6,567 nucleotides of DNA, taken from contig JANLHA010000154.1 in assembly GCA_024653845.1 (NCBI GenBank), positions 1-6,567 on the forward strand. The letters are read 5' to 3'. This document shows, in pieces, positions 1-6,249 of this stretch. The position numbers were made by a program, and so were the translations under genes. This stretch comes from Candidatus Omnitrophota bacterium. Lineage in GTDB: Bacteria > Omnitrophota > Gorgyraeia > Zapsychrales > JANLHA01. The notes below the pieces were generated by a model, which saw only the letters and a program-made list of their open reading frames with translations, did no database searches and was not told the DNA's origin. Positions within the stretch are counted from its first letter, which is position 1. Each line of letters opens with the position of its first letter.

Positions 1-1
1 T

Positions 2-235
2 GTTCTCAAAATGATGATGGTGGGTGCCAAAGCGGCCATGCTGTGCTCGATTTTACTGCGAAAGGGCGTTGATCATCTTTCAAAAATTCAAAAAGAGATG
101 GTCGAATGGATGGAGAAAAATGAATATGAATCAATCCATCAAATGCAAGGCAGCATGAGTCAGAAATTGTGTACGAACCCAAAAATATTTGAACGTGCCA
201 ATTATATGAAAGTTCTGCAGAGTTATAATCAATAG
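2..235 (+). CDS. Dihydroorotate dehydrogenase-like protein, C-terminal part (5' end outside window)
   Basis: The reading frame is open from the first full codon of the window to TAG at 233-235, giving the last 77 residues of a longer protein; the ATGs near position 11 are internal, not starts. The visible part begins at a VLKMMMVGAKAAMLCSILL stretch. This matches the end of the TIM barrel in the class 1 dihydroorotate dehydrogenase family, where a Gly-Ala loop near the FMN phosphate precedes a helix reading xxALLRxG. A helical tail with WME..EYESI.QMQGSMS and FERANYMKVLQSY follows. From memory this tail is typical of the 'dihydroorotate dehydrogenase-like' subfamily rather than of true PyrD. 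By family it should be a cytosolic FMN oxidoreductase; its substrate is not established. It converges on the MoeB/MoeZ-type gene with only 29 bp between stop codons, and no clear terminator lies there. Confidence 0.75.
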   Translation, partial: VLKMMMVGAKAAMLCSILLRKGVDHLSKIQKEMVEWMEKNEYESIHQMQGSMSQKLCTNPKIFERANYMKVLQSYNQ

Positions 236-264
236 GAACAGTTGAAAATAAACAGAAGCTGCTA

Positions 265-1425
265 CTAATAACGCGGAATAGTAGGATCAACTTCTTCCGA
301 CCACGCCTGAATTCCTCCCTTAATGTTAACAAGAGAAGAGTAGCCTTGGGATTTTAAGAATTCGATAGCTTTGGCGCTGCGGCCGCCCATTCTGCAAAAA
401 CAATAAATGGGTGTATTTTTCGGGATATCGGCGAAATTTCTTTCTAAAGTGCTTAAAGGTTTGAGGTGCGCACCTTTGATACGAGCGATATCCCATTCAT
501 CTTGCTCGCGCACGTCGAGCAAATAGAGGTTTGGCTTTTGATCACGTAATTTTTTTAATTCGCGTACAGTAATTTCTTGAATGGGCTGACCCGTTACTTG
601 AGTCTGTGTGGTGCACTGCCAGTTTTCTTCCTTTAATGTATCAATCGTCGGATGCGGTCCGCACAACGGACATTCAGGATCTTTTTTGATTTTGATTTCG
701 CGCCATCTCACCGAAAGCGCATCAAAAATCAAGAGCCGTCCCAGAAGGGACTCGCCAATCTGACAAATCCATTTGATCGCTTCATTCGCTTGCATCAAGC
801 CGATAATTCCGGGAAGAACTCCAATCACACCCGCCTCGGCACACGAAGGCATTTCTTCTGGTGGAGGAGGTTCACGAAAAATGCAACGATAACACGGCCC
901 GTCGATGCCAAAGACACTCACTTGTCCTTCAAACTGATACACCCCGCCAAAAATGAAATTTTTCTTGAGAAAAAAACAGGCGTCATTGATCAAATAACGA
1001 GAGGGAAGGTTATCCGTTCCGTCGATGATCAAATCATAATTCGTAAAAATGGCTTGCGCATTTTCGACGGCCAGTCGTTCTTGATGAGTAACGATATTCA
1101 CATGGGGATTAATTTGTTTGAGTTTTTCTTGAGCAGAAAAAACTTTCGGCTTATCAATATCCGACGTGTAATGAAGAACCTGGCGATGAAGATTTGATAA
1201 TGAAACCGTATCCGCATCGATCAAACCAATGGTTCCCACACCGGCCGCCGCTAAATAAATAGCGGGCGAAGAACCCAAGCCACCCGCGCCAATAAGCAAA
1301 ATGCGTGCATTTTTCAGCCGTGCTTGACCAGCTTGACCAATCATGGGCAAAATCGTCTGACGGGAATAGCGGATTTTTTCGTCTTGTGAAAAGTTGTCGT
1401 TTACCTTATTCATAACAGAATACAT
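265..1425 (-). CDS. MoeB/MoeZ/ThiF-type E1-like sulfur-carrier adenylyltransferase with C-terminal rhodanese domain
   Basis: This 386-residue protein has the MoeZ/MOCS3 layout and usual length. The N-terminal E1-like domain (about 15-265) has YSRQ at 20-23, the ATP-binding GAGGLGSS loop at 46-53, the NLHRQ motif at 78-82 and DGTDN at 135-139. Two zinc-type Cys pairs are present (C178/C181 and C252/C255), as is SCAEAGV with C195, near the cysteine used for sulfur transfer in ThiF/MOCS3 relatives. The rhodanese domain (about 283-386) has LLDVRE at 302-307 and an active-site loop CRMGGRS with C344. By family it adenylates the C-terminal glycine of a MoaD/ThiS-like protein and loads sulfur through the rhodanese persulfide, in the cytosol. 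A carrier with the right tail lies at 2672-2968. The start is uncertain: Met1 and Met5 both lack a clear ribosome site. It is divergent from the propeller gene across 71 bp. The true target (molybdopterin, thiamine, tRNA or other) cannot be decided. Confidence 0.92.
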   Translation of the reverse strand: MYSVMNKVNDNFSQDEKIRYSRQTILPMIGQAGQARLKNARILLIGAGGLGSSPAIYLAAAGVGTIGLIDADTVSLSNLHRQVLHYTSDIDKPKVFSAQEKLKQINPHVNIVTHQERLAVENAQAIFTNYDLIIDGTDNLPSRYLINDACFFLKKNFIFGGVYQFEGQVSVFGIDGPCYRCIFREPPPPEEMPSCAEAGVIGVLPGIIGLMQANEAIKWICQIGESLLGRLLIFDALSVRWREIKIKKDPECPLCGPHPTIDTLKEENWQCTTQTQVTGQPIQEITVRELKKLRDQKPNLYLLDVREQDEWDIARIKGAHLKPLSTLERNFADIPKNTPIYCFCRMGGRSAKAIEFLKSQGYSSLVNIKGGIQAWSEEVDPTIPRY

Positions 1426-1430
1426 TTTAG

Positions 1431-1458
1431 TTAGAAAATAGAAAATTCATAGTAAAAT
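1431..1458 (+). promoter_or_regulatory. Weak candidate sigma70 promoter for the propeller/MoaD-like operon
   Basis: TAAAAT at 1453-1458 is a reasonable -10 element. The best -35 is TTAGAA at 1431-1436 with a 16-bp spacer, which is poor. The site lies in the 71-bp divergent gap, 38 bp before the propeller start. The gap also holds CGGCC twice (1464-1468 and 1473-1477), able to form a short GGCC stem. The promoter is inferred from weak matches only. Confidence 0.3.
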
Positions 1459-1496
1459 GATCGCGGCCAGACCGGCCAAAGTAAAAGGAGGCAGGG

Positions 1497-2675
1497 ATGA
1501 GTAAAGTGAGAGTATTGGTAGGCACTCGTAAAGGCGGATTCATTCTCACATCCGACGCTCAACGCAAGAAATGGGATGTCAGCGGACCAAATTTCGCCGG
1601 ATGGGAAATTTATCATATAAAAGGGTCGCCGGTTGACCCTAATCGCATTTATACTTCGCAAACAAGTCCTTGGTTCGGTCAAATCATTCAACGCTCCGAC
1701 GACGGTGGCCAAACATGGAATATCCCCGGCGGTGAAAAACTCCCCGAACCTTACGATCCACCAGGCGGCCAAAGCAACAAATTCGCTTACGATACATCGC
1801 CTGAAACTGGCAAACCTTTGAGCACACATCAATGGTACGACGGCACGCAACACCCTTGGGAATTCAAACGCGTTTGGCATTTGGAGCCGTCCCTGACCGA
1901 TCCGGATCTCGTTTATGCTGGGGTGGAGGACGCCGCGTTATTTGTTACCAAAGATGGAGGAAAAAGTTGGCAAGAACTTGCCGGCCTGCGTGGGCATGGC
2001 AGCGGACCACAATGGGCACCGGGCGCAGGAGGGATGGGCTTGCACAGCATTCTTTTAGATCCAAACAATCCCGGACGGATTTATATCGCCATTTCAGCGG
2101 CGGGAGTTTTTCGTTCCGACGATACCGGAAAAACATGGAAGCCCGTCAATAAAGGTCTCAAATCACAATACATCCCCGACCCCAACGCCGAAGTCGGACA
2201 TTGCGTGCACCGCATCGCAATGCATCCGTCCCGACCCAACGTTTTGTACATGCAAAAACATTGGGATGTCATGCGCAGCGACGATGCCGGAGAATCGTGG
2301 CACGAAGTCAGCGGAAACCTTCCCACTGATTTTGGATTCCCCATCGAAGTTCACGCCCATGAACCGGAAACCATTTACGTCGTGCCTATCAAGAGTGACT
2401 CCGAACACTTTCCGCCAGATGGAAAATTGCGCGTCTACCGCAGCCGTAAAGGCGGCAACGAATGGGAGGCGCTCACCAACGGCCTGCCGCAGCGCGATTG
2501 TTACGTGAATGTGCTGCGTGATGCCATGGCCGTCGATACGCTCGATTCCTGCGGTGTCTATTTTGGAACCACCGGTGGGCAGGTGTATGCCTCTCCTAAT
2601 GGCGGGGACAATTGGGAAGCGATCGTTCACGATCTTCCGCCAGTGCTATCCGTCGAGGTGCAAACGCTACAATGA
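1497..2675 (+). CDS. BNR/Asp-box beta-propeller protein (often named sialidase- or glycosyl hydrolase-like; function unknown)
   Basis: The 392-residue protein carries at least six Asp-box (S-x-D-x-G-x-x-W) turns: SDDGGQTW 67-74, TKDGGKSW 151-158, SDDTGKTW 207-214, SDDAGESW 261-268, and the weaker SRKGGNEW 316-323 and SPNGGDNW 366-373. A degenerate copy ends at W26. These mark blades of a six- or seven-bladed propeller. The start is well supported: AGGAGG at 1486-1491 lies 5 nt before ATG. No signal peptide or membrane segment is seen, so it is probably cytosolic, unlike most secreted BNR proteins. No FRIP-type arginine motif of true sialidases is visible, so an enzymatic name is not supported. 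It is rich in Trp and His. The stop overlaps the start of the MoaD-like gene as ATGA, implying coupled translation. GC rises from about 45% in the 5' half to about 60% at the 3' end. The fold is secure; the role is unknown. Confidence 0.85.
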   Translation: MSKVRVLVGTRKGGFILTSDAQRKKWDVSGPNFAGWEIYHIKGSPVDPNRIYTSQTSPWFGQIIQRSDDGGQTWNIPGGEKLPEPYDPPGGQSNKFAYDTSPETGKPLSTHQWYDGTQHPWEFKRVWHLEPSLTDPDLVYAGVEDAALFVTKDGGKSWQELAGLRGHGSGPQWAPGAGGMGLHSILLDPNNPGRIYIAISAAGVFRSDDTGKTWKPVNKGLKSQYIPDPNAEVGHCVHRIAMHPSRPNVLYMQKHWDVMRSDDAGESWHEVSGNLPTDFGFPIEVHAHEPETIYVVPIKSDSEHFPPDGKLRVYRSRKGGNEWEALTNGLPQRDCYVNVLRDAMAVDTLDSCGVYFGTTGGQVYASPNGGDNWEAIVHDLPPVLSVEVQTLQ

Positions 2676-2968
2676 TCCGCGTCGTTCTTCCTGCCCATTT
2701 ACGGACACTCGCGCGCATCGAAGGTGAGGTCACACTCGACGTGAAGGGTCAACCCACCCAACGCATCGTCCTCGACGCACTGGAGGCCCGCTATCCGATG
2801 CTGTGCGGAACCATCCGCGACCACGACACCCAGAAACGCCGGCCGTTCCTGCGCTTTTTCGCTTGCCAGGAAGACCTGTCGCACGAATCGCCCGATGCTC
2901 CGCTACCAGCAGCGGTTGTATCCGGCCAAGAGCCGTTTCTGATCATCGGATCAGTGGCGGGAGGGTAG
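2672..2968 (+). CDS. MoaD/ThiS-like ubiquitin-fold sulfur carrier with C-terminal Gly-Gly
   Basis: The 98-residue protein begins with a beta strand ([11 protein letters not shown]), continues with a [10 protein letters not shown] helix (33-42) as in MoaD/ThiS, and ends [13 protein letters not shown] terminal diglycine after a hydrophobic strand and 'xVAGG' is the hallmark of MoaD-type carriers, whose last Gly is adenylated and thiocarboxylated by an E1-like enzyme. The middle (58-80, [19 protein letters not shown]) differs from classical MoaD and probably defines a subfamily; C45 and C65 are extra cysteines. The start at 2672 is chosen because ATG overlaps the propeller stop (ATGA) and GAGGTG at 2655-2660 can act as ribosome site. 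Starting upstream at 2612 would add 20 low-complexity residues out of frame with the propeller. The likely activator is the E1/rhodanese protein at 265-1425. GC is about 63%, well above the flanks. The partner process is unknown. Confidence 0.85.
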   Translation: MIRVVLPAHLRTLARIEGEVTLDVKGQPTQRIVLDALEARYPMLCGTIRDHDTQKRRPFLRFFACQEDLSHESPDAPLPAAVVSGQEPFLIIGSVAGG

Positions 2969-3989
2969 TGCGCGCAAACATTTCTGCATAGTAAGGCGCC
3001 CACAAAATTCCTTTTGAGGCAAATCCATTGAATATCCCTACCGTCGGTATTGCCGGATGCATTCCAACGACAGGTTTCTGATCAAGCATCACAGGACGGA
3101 CCGCAGCATAAGCTTCAATAACCCGCACCTTCGACGGGATGAAATCATTCAATCCTTTAAGAATGGTGGATTGTCCTTCTGGCGTCGCAATCGTATTGAT
3201 ATTGGCACGGTCATACGTTGAGCCTGCCAGATAAGTTCCCTTTTGTGTGGGAAGACACCATTGCTGTTGGCACAAAATCGCATCGGGCAATGAGGCAGAT
3301 TCGAATTCTATTTTTAGCATCTCACCTTTGGCGAAACTATAAGGCAAATTTTTAAACCATAGATTTTTATTTGCCTTAAATCCTTCACAAAATATCACCG
3401 CATCAAATGTCAGCGATTTCCATTGCACACGATTGTTCGTAAGGATCAAATCGCTATAGGCCAAACATTCATCAATGAGCATACCTTTTGCTAAAAAATA
3501 TTTCTTCAAACTTGTTAACAACAACTGCGTTTGAAGGTAACCTCCTTGTGCAATCGTTAACGTTCCGTAGGGATCATGAATTCCTACCCCATAATGTCCT
3601 GGCTTATGAATCCCTGCAATATACGGTTTCGCCGCAGAAGTGGTATTCAAATCGTAGCAGCGCGCTAACTCTTCAGCGCTACGCAGAACACGGATAATGG
3701 GCTTGGGAACAAATAAATCGATTCGAAGTTCGGCGCTGATTTGTGAATATGTTTTCCTGGATTGTGCCAAAAAAACATCAAATTGTGGAGTCATGGCCAA
3801 ACGCTGCCCGGTGATGGGATTGATGATTCCAGCACTAATCATCGAGGAGGATTCGTGATGATGCTGATCCACAATAGTTACCGAATGGCCCGCTTTCATC
3901 AAATGCCAGGCCAAAAGACTGCCAGCGATCCCTTGTCCGACGATAAGATACGATTTGGATTGTCGATGCATGTTCATAATCGGGATCAT
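2943..3989 (-). CDS. DAO-family FAD-dependent oxidoreductase
   Basis: This 348-residue protein starts with a Rossmann FAD-binding motif: [10 protein letters not shown] at 14-23 (GxGxxG at 18-23), then an acidic residue ending strand 2 (D41 in VTIVD). [11 protein letters not shown] at 53-63 is the signature of an uncharacterised DAO subfamily (Pfam DAO type) related to glycine oxidase and MnmC-C. A second FAD contact is seen near the C-terminus: [13 protein letters not shown] 297-309 and [12 protein letters not shown] 321-332. It should oxidise an amine or amino acid with FAD in the cytosol; the substrate is not readable. No TM segments or signal peptide are seen. Met1, Met5 and Met7 are all possible starts and none has a clear ribosome site. 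The last nine residues (TTLPPLIR region) are encoded antisense to the end of the MoaD-like gene, a 26-bp tail-to-tail overlap, so the C-terminus may have been replaced when the neighbour arrived. Confidence 0.85.
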   Translation of the reverse strand: MIPIMNMHRQSKSYLIVGQGIAGSLLAWHLMKAGHSVTIVDQHHHESSSMISAGIINPITGQRLAMTPQFDVFLAQSRKTYSQISAELRIDLFVPKPIIRVLRSAEELARCYDLNTTSAAKPYIAGIHKPGHYGVGIHDPYGTLTIAQGGYLQTQLLLTSLKKYFLAKGMLIDECLAYSDLILTNNRVQWKSLTFDAVIFCEGFKANKNLWFKNLPYSFAKGEMLKIEFESASLPDAILCQQQWCLPTQKGTYLAGSTYDRANINTIATPEGQSTILKGLNDFIPSKVRVIEAYAAVRPVMLDQKPVVGMHPAIPTVGIFNGFASKGILWAPYYAEMFARTTLPPLIR

Positions 3990-4019
3990 ATCATGCCGTC
4001 TTATAATTGGGAATAGGGG

Positions 4020-4031
4020 ACAGGGCCCTGT
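4020..4031. repeat. Perfect 12-bp palindrome ACAGGGCCCTGT upstream of the oxidoreductase
   Basis: The 12 bases are fully self-complementary and sit 31 bp upstream of the oxidoreductase start. The flank reads GGGAATAGGGGACAGG, which resembles the GGGGACAGG-type ends of REP/small palindromic elements seen in many environmental genomes (recalled, not checked). It could be an operator or a REP remnant. Confidence 0.45.
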
Positions 4032-4066
4032 GCCGCTGCCTGATGCTTTTGTATCGGGCCAATCGG

Positions 4067-4076
4067 GGGTTAACCC
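4067..4076. repeat. Perfect 10-bp palindrome GGGTTAACCC
   Basis: This second self-complementary site lies 11 bp before the -35 of the promoter at 4087-4115. Just before it ATCGGG is repeated at 4053-4058 and 4062-4067. Position and symmetry fit a regulator site for the Spy/CpxP-like gene, but no known regulator consensus is recognised. Confidence 0.4.
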
Positions 4077-4086
4077 TAAGCACGCC

Positions 4087-4115
4087 TTGCAATTAGCGTC
4101 TGAAGAAAGTATAAT
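4087..4115 (+). promoter_or_regulatory. Strong sigma70-type promoter for the Spy/CpxP-like gene
   Basis: TTGCAA at 4087-4092 and a perfect TATAAT at 4110-4115 are separated by 17 bp. Transcription would start near 4122 and give a short leader of about 40 nt ending in the ribosome site AAGGGAG at 4148-4154. Confidence 0.7.
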
Positions 4116-4160
4116 TCACCAGTAAAATTGAAAATAATCATTAACTAAAGGGAGAATAAG

Positions 4161-4595
4161 ATGAAAAAAATCACTGCTATCATTTTGTTCAGTTTATTTT
4201 TAACAACCGCTGCACAAGCGAACTGCGGCAAATGCGGAGTGGGCGATAAACATCCTGAAGCCAACAAGGATCAAATGGTCAGTGAAAAAGTCGCAAAGAT
4301 GACCGCTGAGTTCAACCTGACCGACGAACAAAAAGCCCAAGTTCAAAATCTGATTCAAGAAAAGATGACAAAAAAAGAAGCCATCATGGAAGAAAAGCAC
4401 AAAGCCATGCAAGCGCTTCATGAAGATTTCCATGCAAAGCTCAAAGGTGTTTTAACTGAAGAACAAATCAAGAAATGGGAATCGATGAAAGAAGAATGCC
4501 CTGAGTGCGAAAAAGAAGGAAAGATGTGCAAAGTGTGTGCGGCAAAAAAAGGTAAAGGCCATGATCACGAGCACGATCATGATGATAAAGAATAA
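4161..4595 (+). CDS. Exported Spy/CpxP-like small helical protein with Cys pairs and His/Asp-rich tail
   Basis: This is a 144-residue protein. Residues 1-20 form a signal peptide (KK, a hydrophobic core, cleavage after AQA20), leaving NCGKCG with C22/C25 at the mature N-terminus. A charged helical body (about 36-112) contains two LTxxQ-like motifs, LTDEQ 53-57 and LTEEQ 98-102, the mark of Spy/CpxP periplasmic proteins, with coiled-coil-like Lys/Glu runs between them. Four more Cys follow (CPEC 113-116, C123 and C126), then a tail GHDHEHDHDDKE with four His and several Asp/Glu. By analogy with Spy/CpxP/ZraP it is a periplasmic chaperone or stress/metal sensor. The Cys and His tail suggests binding of zinc, copper or nickel, which is inference. 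The ribosome site AAGGGAG lies 6 nt before ATG, and a strong promoter lies upstream. It looks monocistronic, with a hairpin after the stop. Confidence 0.8.
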   Translation: MKKITAIILFSLFLTTAAQANCGKCGVGDKHPEANKDQMVSEKVAKMTAEFNLTDEQKAQVQNLIQEKMTKKEAIMEEKHKAMQALHEDFHAKLKGVLTEEQIKKWESMKEECPECEKEGKMCKVCAAKKGKGHDHEHDHDDKE

Positions 4596-4607
4596 TTACT
4601 AGTCATA

Positions 4608-4649
4608 TGGGATGATCCTTGCCCCATAACAGGGAGGAGGATCATCCCA
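4608..4649 (+). terminator. Strong hairpin after the Spy/CpxP-like gene (probable terminator, poor U-tract)
   Basis: GGGATGATCCT at 4609-4619 pairs perfectly with AGGATCATCCC at 4638-4648, extended by T4608-A4649 to 12 bp. The 18-nt loop can form an inner CCC/GGG stem (4623-4625 with 4632-4634). It begins 13 nt after the stop. The bases that follow (AATATTCTT) are not a clean U-run, so it may work as an mRNA-stabilising hairpin or a weak terminator. Confidence 0.55.
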
Positions 4650-4652
4650 ATA

Positions 4653-4668
4653 TTCTTGAAATCAAGAA
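4653..4668. promoter_or_regulatory. Inverted repeat TTCTTGA-AA-TCAAGAA just before the -35 of the membrane-protein promoter
   Basis: Two 7-base arms (4653-4659 and 4662-4668) are exact complements around a 2-nt centre, too tight for a good RNA hairpin, so a dimeric protein-binding site is more likely. It ends two bases before the -35 at 4670. Confidence 0.4.
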
Positions 4669-4669
4669 A

Positions 4670-4697
4670 TTGAGAAACTCGCCCCGATTGATATATT
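4670..4697 (+). promoter_or_regulatory. Sigma70-type promoter for the membrane-protein gene
   Basis: TTGAGA at 4670-4675 (five of six consensus bases) and TATATT at 4692-4697 (five of six) are separated by 16 bp. The predicted transcript starts near 4704, which favours the ATG at 4734 over the one at 4713 (leader of only about 9 nt). Confidence 0.55.
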
Positions 4698-4733
4698 CCT
4701 CAAAACCTAATTATGACTATTAGGTACTATTTT

Positions 4734-5933
4734 ATGAAAAAAGAAATAAAAACCACACTTTTATTGTTATTCATCAATTTGTTTTTTATCCATTCTGCCG
4801 AAGCAAATTATCCAATTTATCAAATCAGCTATTTAGTCAATTTCCCAAGTACTGCTGTATTTCAAACAATGGGAATAGCGCTTTTAGTCATTGTTTTAAT
4901 AGAAGCTTTGGTTCTTAAAAAAATAGAAAAATTGAGCTTTATAAAGGCATTTTATTATGCCTTCTTAGCTAATATTTTCTCAACAGTGCTTGGGGCAGTT
5001 TCATATCCTGGAAGTTCAGTGATGATGATATTGCCCATGATTGTCATAGGATCAGTTTTTTTGACCAAAATGGTAAAGGCAATTGCCCTACACGGGGAAT
5101 ATAAAAAACGTCCGGCTTCGCTACTGATTTATTTTACATTTTTGGGATTAGGTTTGATAACCATGAAATTGATCTCACTTACTATCCCAGGCGGTAGGGG
5201 ATTACTTCGCGCTGATCGAATTTACTTTGTTAATAATCTTGAGGTTTTCATTGCTGTCATCTCGGCCTTTGGACTGTTAGCTATGGGCTATCTAATCAGT
5301 GTTGTGTCTGAAGGGTACATATTCACAAAGCTCTTTCCTAAGGGGCAACGATTCGTAAGGACTTTATTAAAAATAAATCTTTTATCATATTTGGCTTTAA
5401 TAATGATTTTAAGCCCCAATATTTTAACGGTCATTCAAGAAAAATCATGGTGGTTTCATTCAAAGGCTAGATATAACCTCAGCGGCCATCTCAAGAAAGA
5501 AGCCACTCCTTTAGTCCTTTATGAATCAATAAATGGCGAATGGGAGACCGTCGTACAATCTTCAATCAACACATTGACAAATCTTGGTTACGAAATAAAA
5601 ATGATCTGGCCAAAAGATAAATCTCAAAAATTTTTAAAAGAAATTGACACAACATTTACTTCCCTGGATGAAGCTAAAAGAGCCATGAATTTCCCGACAT
5701 CAATTCAGTTAGAGATACGCAGAGACAATGAACAAACGACTAATATGAAAATTGAGATTGTTCTTGAGGGATACGAAACCGATGATGGATATCTTCCTGA
5801 GCTGGGGAAACATCAGGATTCTGGATGCTTAACAGGGCCGATTAAAGAAGCACTCATAAAATCATTTGCTCAAAATAATTTCTCAGAAAATGATTTGAAA
5901 TGCACAACTGGGCGCTGGACAAAAAGTAAATGA
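4734..5933 (+). CDS. Unrecognised multi-pass membrane protein with signal peptide and C-terminal soluble domain
   Basis: I do not recognise this family. The start at 4734 (399 aa) is preferred over 4713 because it gives a normal signal peptide (MKKEIK, hydrophobic core, cleavage near SAEA24-N25) and follows TAGG at 4721-4724; the upstream ATG has no ribosome site. Hydrophobic segments lie at about 43-61, 70-90, 96-113, 129-150, 168-190 and 211-233, suggesting five or six membrane spans after the signal. Short basic loops (LKKIEK 61-66, EYKKRP 122-127) suggest cytoplasmic sides. Residues about 250-399 form a hydrophilic mixed alpha/beta domain with two Cys (C365 and C390) that could form a disulfide if periplasmic. 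The gene is AT-rich (some lines about 25-35% GC), lower than all neighbours. It has its own promoter and appears monocistronic. No motif points to an enzyme or transporter; the function is unknown. Confidence 0.75.
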   Translation: MKKEIKTTLLLLFINLFFIHSAEANYPIYQISYLVNFPSTAVFQTMGIALLVIVLIEALVLKKIEKLSFIKAFYYAFLANIFSTVLGAVSYPGSSVMMILPMIVIGSVFLTKMVKAIALHGEYKKRPASLLIYFTFLGLGLITMKLISLTIPGGRGLLRADRIYFVNNLEVFIAVISAFGLLAMGYLISVVSEGYIFTKLFPKGQRFVRTLLKINLLSYLALIMILSPNILTVIQEKSWWFHSKARYNLSGHLKKEATPLVLYESINGEWETVVQSSINTLTNLGYEIKMIWPKDKSQKFLKEIDTTFTSLDEAKRAMNFPTSIQLEIRRDNEQTTNMKIEIVLEGYETDDGYLPELGKHQDSGCLTGPIKEALIKSFAQNNFSENDLKCTTGRWTKSK

Positions 5934-6011
5934 TATATCGTAATCATTCATCTGCTAAAGCCTGATGAACAGAGTAAGGACGAATTCTCAAATGATTGAA
6001 ATAAAGGAAGA

Positions 6012-6038
6012 CAAAAAAAAGGTTTTTGTCGAAACCTT
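6012..6038 (-). terminator. Possible minus-strand intrinsic terminator with a long U-tract
   Basis: Read on the minus strand, AAGGTTT (6038-6032) pairs with AAACCTT (6025-6019) around a 6-nt loop, and the RNA would continue with an unbroken run of eight U counted from the last two stem bases. The stem has only two GC pairs, so it is weak, but the U-tract is good. It coincides with the stop of the 74-codon minus-strand frame at 6261-6037, and could also block antisense transcription into the membrane-protein gene. Confidence 0.35.
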
Positions 6039-6220
6039 AGACTCTAAATGAACGAGTACGATACCTAAAGCAATGTAGGAACCGGTGGGCCGTTGGAAGC
6101 ATTGATGAGTAAGGAAACAGGGCAGGATTTTCGTTTTGATGATAAAAGGGTCCAATATATGAAACTAAATTGAGCTTCTCTACTAAAAGCTTAAGAGCAA
6201 TATTGTCCACTTTTGTCACA

Positions 6221-6249
6221 TTGACATCAAACAATTCATGTGATACCTT
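6221..6249 (+). promoter_or_regulatory. Sigma70-type promoter with consensus -35 and extended -10
   Basis: TTGACA at 6221-6226 is a perfect -35. After 17 bp comes TACCTT at 6244-6249, preceded by TG at 6241-6242 (extended -10). The transcript would start near 6256 and carry a leader of about 63 nt containing a small hairpin (GTTCTT 6278-6283 with AAGAAC 6287-6292, 3-nt loop). Confidence 0.55.

Noticed and set aside
652..1197. 181-codon plus-strand open frame inside the E1/rhodanese gene
   Set aside because: It is antisense to a gene with full family motifs, has no ribosome site and its translation looks like a composition artefact.
1431..1880. 149-codon minus-strand open frame over the start of the propeller gene
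   Set aside because: It runs antisense to a well-supported gene with a strong ribosome site; the translation shows no domain-like features.
2163..2630. 155-codon minus-strand open frame over the 3' half of the propeller gene
   Set aside because: The higher GC there lengthens antisense frames; the Asp-box repeats are clearly on the plus strand.
1497..2675. True sialidase or glycosyl hydrolase
   Set aside because: Only Asp-box structural repeats are seen. The sialidase arginine (FRIP-type) motif and a signal peptide are absent, so an enzyme name would be over-reading.
265..3989. Thiamine thiazole cluster (ThiO, ThiS, ThiF reading of the oxidoreductase, carrier and E1 genes)
   Set aside because: No thiG or other thi gene is present. 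The oxidoreductase carries the [10 protein letters not shown] signature of another DAO subfamily, and the carrier tail is MoaD-like. The mix of strands also argues against one operon.
4161..4595. Lipoprotein signal in the Spy/CpxP-like protein because Cys follows the signal peptide
   Set aside because: The residues before C22 are AQAN, which is not a lipobox; AQA followed by N fits ordinary signal peptidase cleavage.
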